Shown one piece after another: positions 60,290 to 64,000 of a stretch of 64,000 nucleotides of DNA (position 1 is its first letter; every line of letters starts with the position of its first letter). The position numbers and the translations under genes are program-made. The notes below the pieces were generated by a model. It was not told where the DNA came from and made no database searches. It worked only from the letters and a program-made list of their open reading frames with translations. This stretch comes from Pseudopyrenochaeta lycopersici. Its lineage: Eukaryota > Ascomycota > Dothideomycetes > Pleosporales > Pseudopyrenochaetaceae. The stretch spans positions 496,001 to 560,000 of the forward strand of contig NHZP01000027.1 in the NCBI GenBank assembly GCA_003313425.1, in the 5' to 3' direction.

Positions 60290-60550
60290 TGTAGTCGGAT
60301 AAAAGTAACGCCACTGCATATAGCAGCTGAACGAAATCTCTCTGCCACTCTTGCCTGTCTCTTAGAAGCAGGCGCCAATCCAACTGCCAGAGACCTATGG
60401 AATAGATCTCCCTTGCACAAAGCTATAAGCGAGCATATGAGAAAGATTTTCTTTAGGACAAAGTGCACTGGCTTCTCAGGAGATCTGACTTCCGGAAACC
60501 GCGCGGGTAGCAACCGCCTCGATGGCGTATCGATGGTTGAGCTAGAGTAA
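60290..60550 (+). pseudogene. Ankyrin repeat fragment
   Basis: The frame reads VTPLHIAAERNLSATLACLL then EAGANPTARDLWNRSPLHKA, one and a half ankyrin repeats with the canonical TPLH and GANPTA positions. Upstream (60,081-60,300) a shifted frame may be linked coding sequence. It ends at a TAA at 60,548. It lies just beyond the right end of the hAT element and could belong to the same ancestral NLR-type gene as the hydrolase fragment on the left, although this is only suggested by position. Confidence 0.7.
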
Positions 60551-60554
60551 TTAC

Positions 60555-60728
60555 ATGCCTTGTTTAATCCACAAGACAGCCAGCATCATTAGCGCTGTGA
60601 TTCTCGCTGTGGGGATGTTTTACATTTTCGCAGCCAAAGGCTCGCTTGCGGTCTTTGTGTTATCGACCATAGTCTGGCGCCTACTGATGGCCTACCTTTT
60701 CCTCACCGAGCTGCTCAGTTTCTTCTGA
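60555..60728 (+). CDS. Small hydrophobic open frame, possibly a fragment
   Basis: A 57-residue frame is strongly hydrophobic (SAVILAVGMFYIFAAKGSLA, then FVLSTIVWRLLMAYLFLTEL), consistent with two membrane spans. After the TGA another hydrophobic stretch (VVVAVGMLVMYVANVKLSLF) follows in a different frame, so this is more likely part of a broken membrane-protein gene than a complete small gene. No family was recognised. Confidence 0.25.
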   Translation: MPCLIHKTASIISAVILAVGMFYIFAAKGSLAVFVLSTIVWRLLMAYLFLTELLSFF

Positions 60729-60889
60729 TTCAATCAGATTTAGGTCGTGGTGGCCGTCGGCATGCTTGTGATGTATGTTGCCAATGTAAAGCTGAGCCTA
60801 TTTGCGGCGCGGCTTTGGTTCTGGCTCGGCGTCTTCTCGTTACGATTGCAGTGTGGGTGCTCAAGTACTAAGTTATTAATAGCATAAGC

Positions 60890-62355
60890 TTGCTTTAGTG
60901 AGATATCTAACTGTATTTTATGTACTACAATATGAACAAGCGAGTAATTTGGTCAAATGGACGCTATTTGAGATGCTGTAAAACTCGGTGCCTAACAATA
61001 ATTAAAATTTCCTATCGAATAGAAAGTTTGTGGTGCCGTCGACACAGGCGACTTGAGGAGTCAAGGGTGAAGCCTGGATTAACGGGGATTGGTGAATTGG
61101 AAAGGCATTTTTTAGAACAAAATCTACTCTGAAGCCAGGGATCCAAGGGGCGTAGAATAGGATTCATAGCAGAAATTGCAGATATGCGAAAAATATCTAT
61201 ACCAGCAACAGTAAAACTCCAGAGTATAAGCGTAACATGAGAATTAATGTCTATCCTTGTGTAGCGAAAACCTGTCAGCGCTATCAAACATAACAATATC
61301 AAGAACAACTGACAAGGCTAAATAATCTTGAAATTCCGTTATTAGAGCCTGAGCCTAGTATTCCGCGCACGAGAAACCTGCCAAGCCCTCACACTGCCAA
61401 ATTAGGATTTCTGTTCTGAATGAAAACATTCCTATTCCTGCGTCCTGAACTTCGGGTGGTGCAGCTTCGACTCACTGGTTTCAAAAATCACCGTTGAAAC
61501 GGTGGATCTTGGGGTAGATTTTGCCATAAGTCCAAATGGTTTTACATGTCCGCCTTATGGGTTTTGCACGAACTCTCTCTGAGATCAGACTAAGGGATCG
61601 CTTTAGCATCCCGTTCTTCCAGAAGCTGGAGCTGTCTTCTGTGGAGACCTCGTAGTTCTTCCGTCCTCACTCGCCCGTTCCTGTGGGGATTACGGAGTCT
61701 GGCTTTTTGACAAGCGGGAACATTGCCGAGATCTGAGATAGCGCTTGGCCGTTCTCTATGGCGCCAAGGTCTAGAAGCTCAAAGCAGAGCTTATACTTAA
61801 CCTCTAAGTTAGGTGCGTGGCAATTACAATCCATGCCATAAGATCGATGCGATGGTTTGAGATAAACCGAGTAATCTAGCTCTCACTCGCAGTGGTCTAA
61901 GTTGATCGCGAAGCGAAATTTCTAATCATCTCTCTTATAGGTGCCAGACATCTAACAGTAAGCTCCTCTATGTACTTTACAGGCTCTAACTCTTATTATG
62001 GAGCGGGCTTTCGTTGTTGTTTATCCTCAGTTGCATGCGCTTGCGTTTTGGCTCGGTGCCTTCCCAACAAAGTTGTGCGATCACAACCAAGTTTAATCAC
62101 GCGTTCTGTATAACGAGGACATTCTTTTGCCTTTTGCGTTTTTCAATCTGCAAGCGCCTTATTAATAGGTGCCATGGTTGTAGAGGTATCGCGTTGTGAA
62201 CATTTACTGTTTTGGGTTGCCCGTGCATTGTGCGACCATGTGCATTGCGTGCACGGACACCTTAATTCTTGGCAGCGGGGCAGCTCGGATCTCAAACTGG
62301 ACAGCACCACAGCAGGCACCAGAACATGGCCCACAAAAGGTGGCCAAGACTTTAA
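60890..62355. other. Intergenic region, no recognised gene
   Basis: Short frames on both strands carry no family motif. Composition is not RIP-like. Confidence 0.4.
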
Positions 62356-62788
62356 TGCATGGCTGGAAACACTCAACCCCTAAAGAATGCAGCTACATTC
62401 ACCTTCTCTCTTGGTTTCTTCCTACTCACCAGCGTGCCTCTGGAGAACGCTAAAGTGGCAGGAGACAACACGTTCGGCACTAACCTAGATGATGGACTGC
62501 TCTTTATTATCCTTCTCGATCTTACATGGGACTCCGCAGATGACGATGAGCGCATCTATCGAGGCGTCGAAGAACTAGTTTACTGGCGAGATTCAAGCAG
62601 ATAGTAAGTTGCAAGGGTTAGCTTCACCGGTACCTGTTCACGAACTGTGCTTACCCCAAGGAAGGTTTGTTAGAAGGTATAGTCAAAAGAGCATGGAGGC
62701 GATAAAGGGGTTCGCGAAGAAGTATGGCCCAAAGGGCATCTTCCAGAAGGGCGTTCCTGGCTCGATCAAGTTCTCCCGAAGTGGATGA
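62356..62788 (+). pseudogene. FAD-linked oxidoreductase (BBE type) C-terminal remnant
   Basis: A first frame reads NTQPLKNAATFTFSLGFFLL, then LDDGLLFIILLDLTWDSADD and DERIYRGVEELVYWRD, to 62,604. A second, after an intron or frameshift, reads SQKSMEAIKGFAKKYGPKGI then FQKGVPGSIKFSRSG with a TGA at 62,786-62,788. Both match the C-terminal part of fungal FAD/PCMH oxidoreductases with a berberine-bridge-enzyme-like tail (YDPxGxFQxLVPGGFK). The FAD-binding N-terminal domain is not recognisable upstream, so this is a truncated remnant. Confidence 0.65.
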
Positions 62789-62849
62789 GCCAAACTTGCT
62801 CTTAGCAGCTCACTTCCAAAGACTCTTTAATACTTAAGCCCGTGAAGTG

Positions 62850-63530
62850 CAATATTGCGGACAATGTGAAATTAGACTAACAAATTTTTTGGTACCTGAT
62901 GCAGTGTCTTTGCTGCCGCGCCTACCCAGAAGCCAGTCGGGCGCTGCTGCCCATGTGCCACTGTACCTCGGTACGGAGTCTGATAAAGATATTTATACAG
63001 CCGCAGTTAACCGATATGTACTATGAATAACACCAGGTACCCACCTCTCGTAATATTTTACCCCTGGACCGCAAGCTTTTCCTAGGATCGACAAAATCAG
63101 ACCGTATCTCTCTTCACCGGAAATTAATCCCGCCAATGTGGCTAACGAGCCAACGAATGACCCTTAAAGCTACAAAATTATGCGCCTTACATAAAAGCTG
63201 CCCCTGCGCCACATTCCGTGCGGCTAAAACCTCGTTTCGCGAAACTTCGTGTCATCAGGCGGCTAGTACGTACGGGGCAAATTTGTGGGGAGCCTAACGG
63301 CTCGGCGATATCGAGCTGGGTTACGCTTGAATATCATTGCATAGGAGCCACACCTAGCAATCTTAGAGCCATGGTAATGGATACTGAATATGTCATAAGA
63401 GCGGTTTGGTTAGATACTTTAGGGTATCATGTTCCAAAAGGGACCAGAAATACGATATACGACTGCGTCAATGCAACAAGACAGTCGAGAGCTTCTAAGA
63501 TAAGTATCACAACCACAAGGAAGGGAAAAA
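62850..63530. other. Intergenic, upstream of the defensin-like gene
   Basis: An unassigned plus-strand frame (63,218-63,568) runs into simple repeats at its end and is probably not a gene. Confidence 0.4.
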
Positions 63531-63532
63531 TA

Positions 63533-63600
63533 ATTCGCATTCAACTTCGCATTCAACTTCGCATTTAACTTCGCATCCAAATTTGTATTCAACTTTGCTA
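63533..63600. repeat. Tandem AACTTCGCATTC repeat
   Basis: About five units of 11-12 bp (TTCGCATTCAAC and variants with TTTAAC or CCAAAT) lie about 135-200 bp before the start of the defensin-like gene. Confidence 0.85.
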
Positions 63601-63617
63601 ATCTTCTGAGAATTTGA

Positions 63618-63626
63618 GTATAAAAG
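63618..63626 (+). promoter_or_regulatory. Probable TATA box of the defensin-like gene
   Basis: GTATAAAAG lies about 110 bp before the ATG. A CT/CA-rich leader with CACAAACAC and CACTTCACC lies between them, as often seen before highly expressed fungal genes for secreted proteins. Confidence 0.55.
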
Positions 63627-63733
63627 ACTGCCATTCTCTCTCCTTAAAGTCACCATCAATCTAATCCACTGACAAACACAAACACTGAGTTCTTCACCAC
63701 TTCACCTATCCCACCAACTCAAGACTAATCAAT

Positions 63734-64000
63734 ATGCGCTTCACTGCCATCGCAACCACTTTCTTCCTCATCACCGGCGCCCTTGCCATCCCAGCTCCCG
63801 AAGCATTGGATGTCAACGACAGCGATGGCATTGATGTGACGGCAGACCTCGAGAAGCGCGCCCCTACTGCTGTTGAGATCATGAAGCGCGGCCATGGATG
63901 TGGTGTTTTTTCGAGTGATGATGGCATCTGCAACTTCCATGTAAGCTGCTCATTCTTTCCGCGTCATTTACCACGATGCCCCTGGTCACACTTTCGAGAG
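63734..64000 (+). CDS. Secreted defensin-like prepropeptide, first exon (gene cut by the window end)
   Basis: The first exon (63,734-63,940) encodes 69 residues. A signal peptide (MRFTAIATTFFLITGALA, cleavage near residue 18) is followed by an acidic pro-segment with two Lys-Arg sites (residues 41-42 and 51-52) suited to Kex2 processing. After the second site the mature part starts GHGCGVFSSDDGICNFH. Cysteines at 56 and 66, the G-x-G-C start and the central DD fit the opening of fungal cysteine-stabilised alpha-beta defensins of the plectasin type. A GTAAGC donor follows at 63,941 and the rest lies outside, so the remaining cysteines cannot be checked. It is probably an antibacterial or signalling peptide. 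Other small cysteine-rich secreted proteins remain possible. Confidence 0.72.
   Translation, partial: MRFTAIATTFFLITGALAIPAPEALDVNDSDGIDVTADLEKRAPTAVEIMKRGHGCGVFSSDDGICNFHVSCSFFPRHLPRCPWSHFRE

Overview
The window looks like an accessory, transposon-rich stretch of a filamentous ascomycete (Pezizomycotina) genome. Genes carry short 45-75 bp GT-AG introns and encode typical fungal families (LaeA-like methyltransferase, fungal P450, PTH11/rhodopsin-type membrane protein, OrsD-like and NLR-like fragments). Reverse transcriptases are riddled with TAG/TAA where Gln or Trp codons belong, which is the mark of repeat-induced point mutation (RIP, CpA to TpA). A direct test is available inside the window: the two LTRs of one element differ at 11 sites in my hand alignment, all transitions, 10 of them in CpA/TpG context.

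Layout. 1-2.2 kb: RIPed Ty1/copia pol. 2.4-3.95 kb: GC-rich island with simple repeats and a CACGTG cluster. 3.98-9.13 kb: heavily RIPed Ty3/gypsy copy without LTRs, carrying a replaced central block. 9.14-11.69 kb: 5'-truncated LINE with an (AATC)n tail. 11.7-16.1 kb: CocE/NonD-type hydrolase and a divergent homogentisate-dioxygenase-like gene, both damaged. 16.85-18.46 kb: MYND/SET pseudogene split by a solo LTR. 19.55-20.59 kb: intact AYR1-like SDR. 23.88-31.90 kb: complete LTR-to-LTR gypsy element with a GCGGA target duplication, the same family as the 3.98-9.13 kb copy and the solo LTR. 32.5 kb: solo LTR of another family (GCAAT duplication). 33.5-35.0 kb: long inverted repeat. 36.25-39.94 kb: divergent LaeA-like methyltransferase and cytochrome P450, both with open, splice-consistent frames. 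40.3-47.2 kb: OrsD-like, Tc1-like, pogo-like and TPR remnants around one intact single-exon SDR. 49.8-51.5 kb: rhodopsin/PTH11-type gene. 55.7-60.7 kb: NLR-type hydrolase pseudogene and an ankyrin remnant on either side of a complete hAT element (GGCCTAAC duplication). 62.4-62.8 kb: remnant of a BBE-type FAD oxidoreductase. 63.7 kb to the end: first exon of a secreted defensin-like prepropeptide, cut by the window edge.

How it fits together. The probably functional genes are the two SDRs, the methyltransferase/P450 pair, the rhodopsin-type gene and the defensin-like gene. They sit as islands between RIPed repeats. The methyltransferase/P450 pair shares one 415 bp promoter region and is the best candidate for a small co-regulated metabolic unit; no backbone synthase (PKS, NRPS, terpene synthase) is visible. 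The dioxygenase/hydrolase pair looks like a decayed aromatic-degradation unit. No wholly new system is evident. The items most worth following are the defensin-like peptide, the methyltransferase/P450 pair and the long inverted-repeat element.
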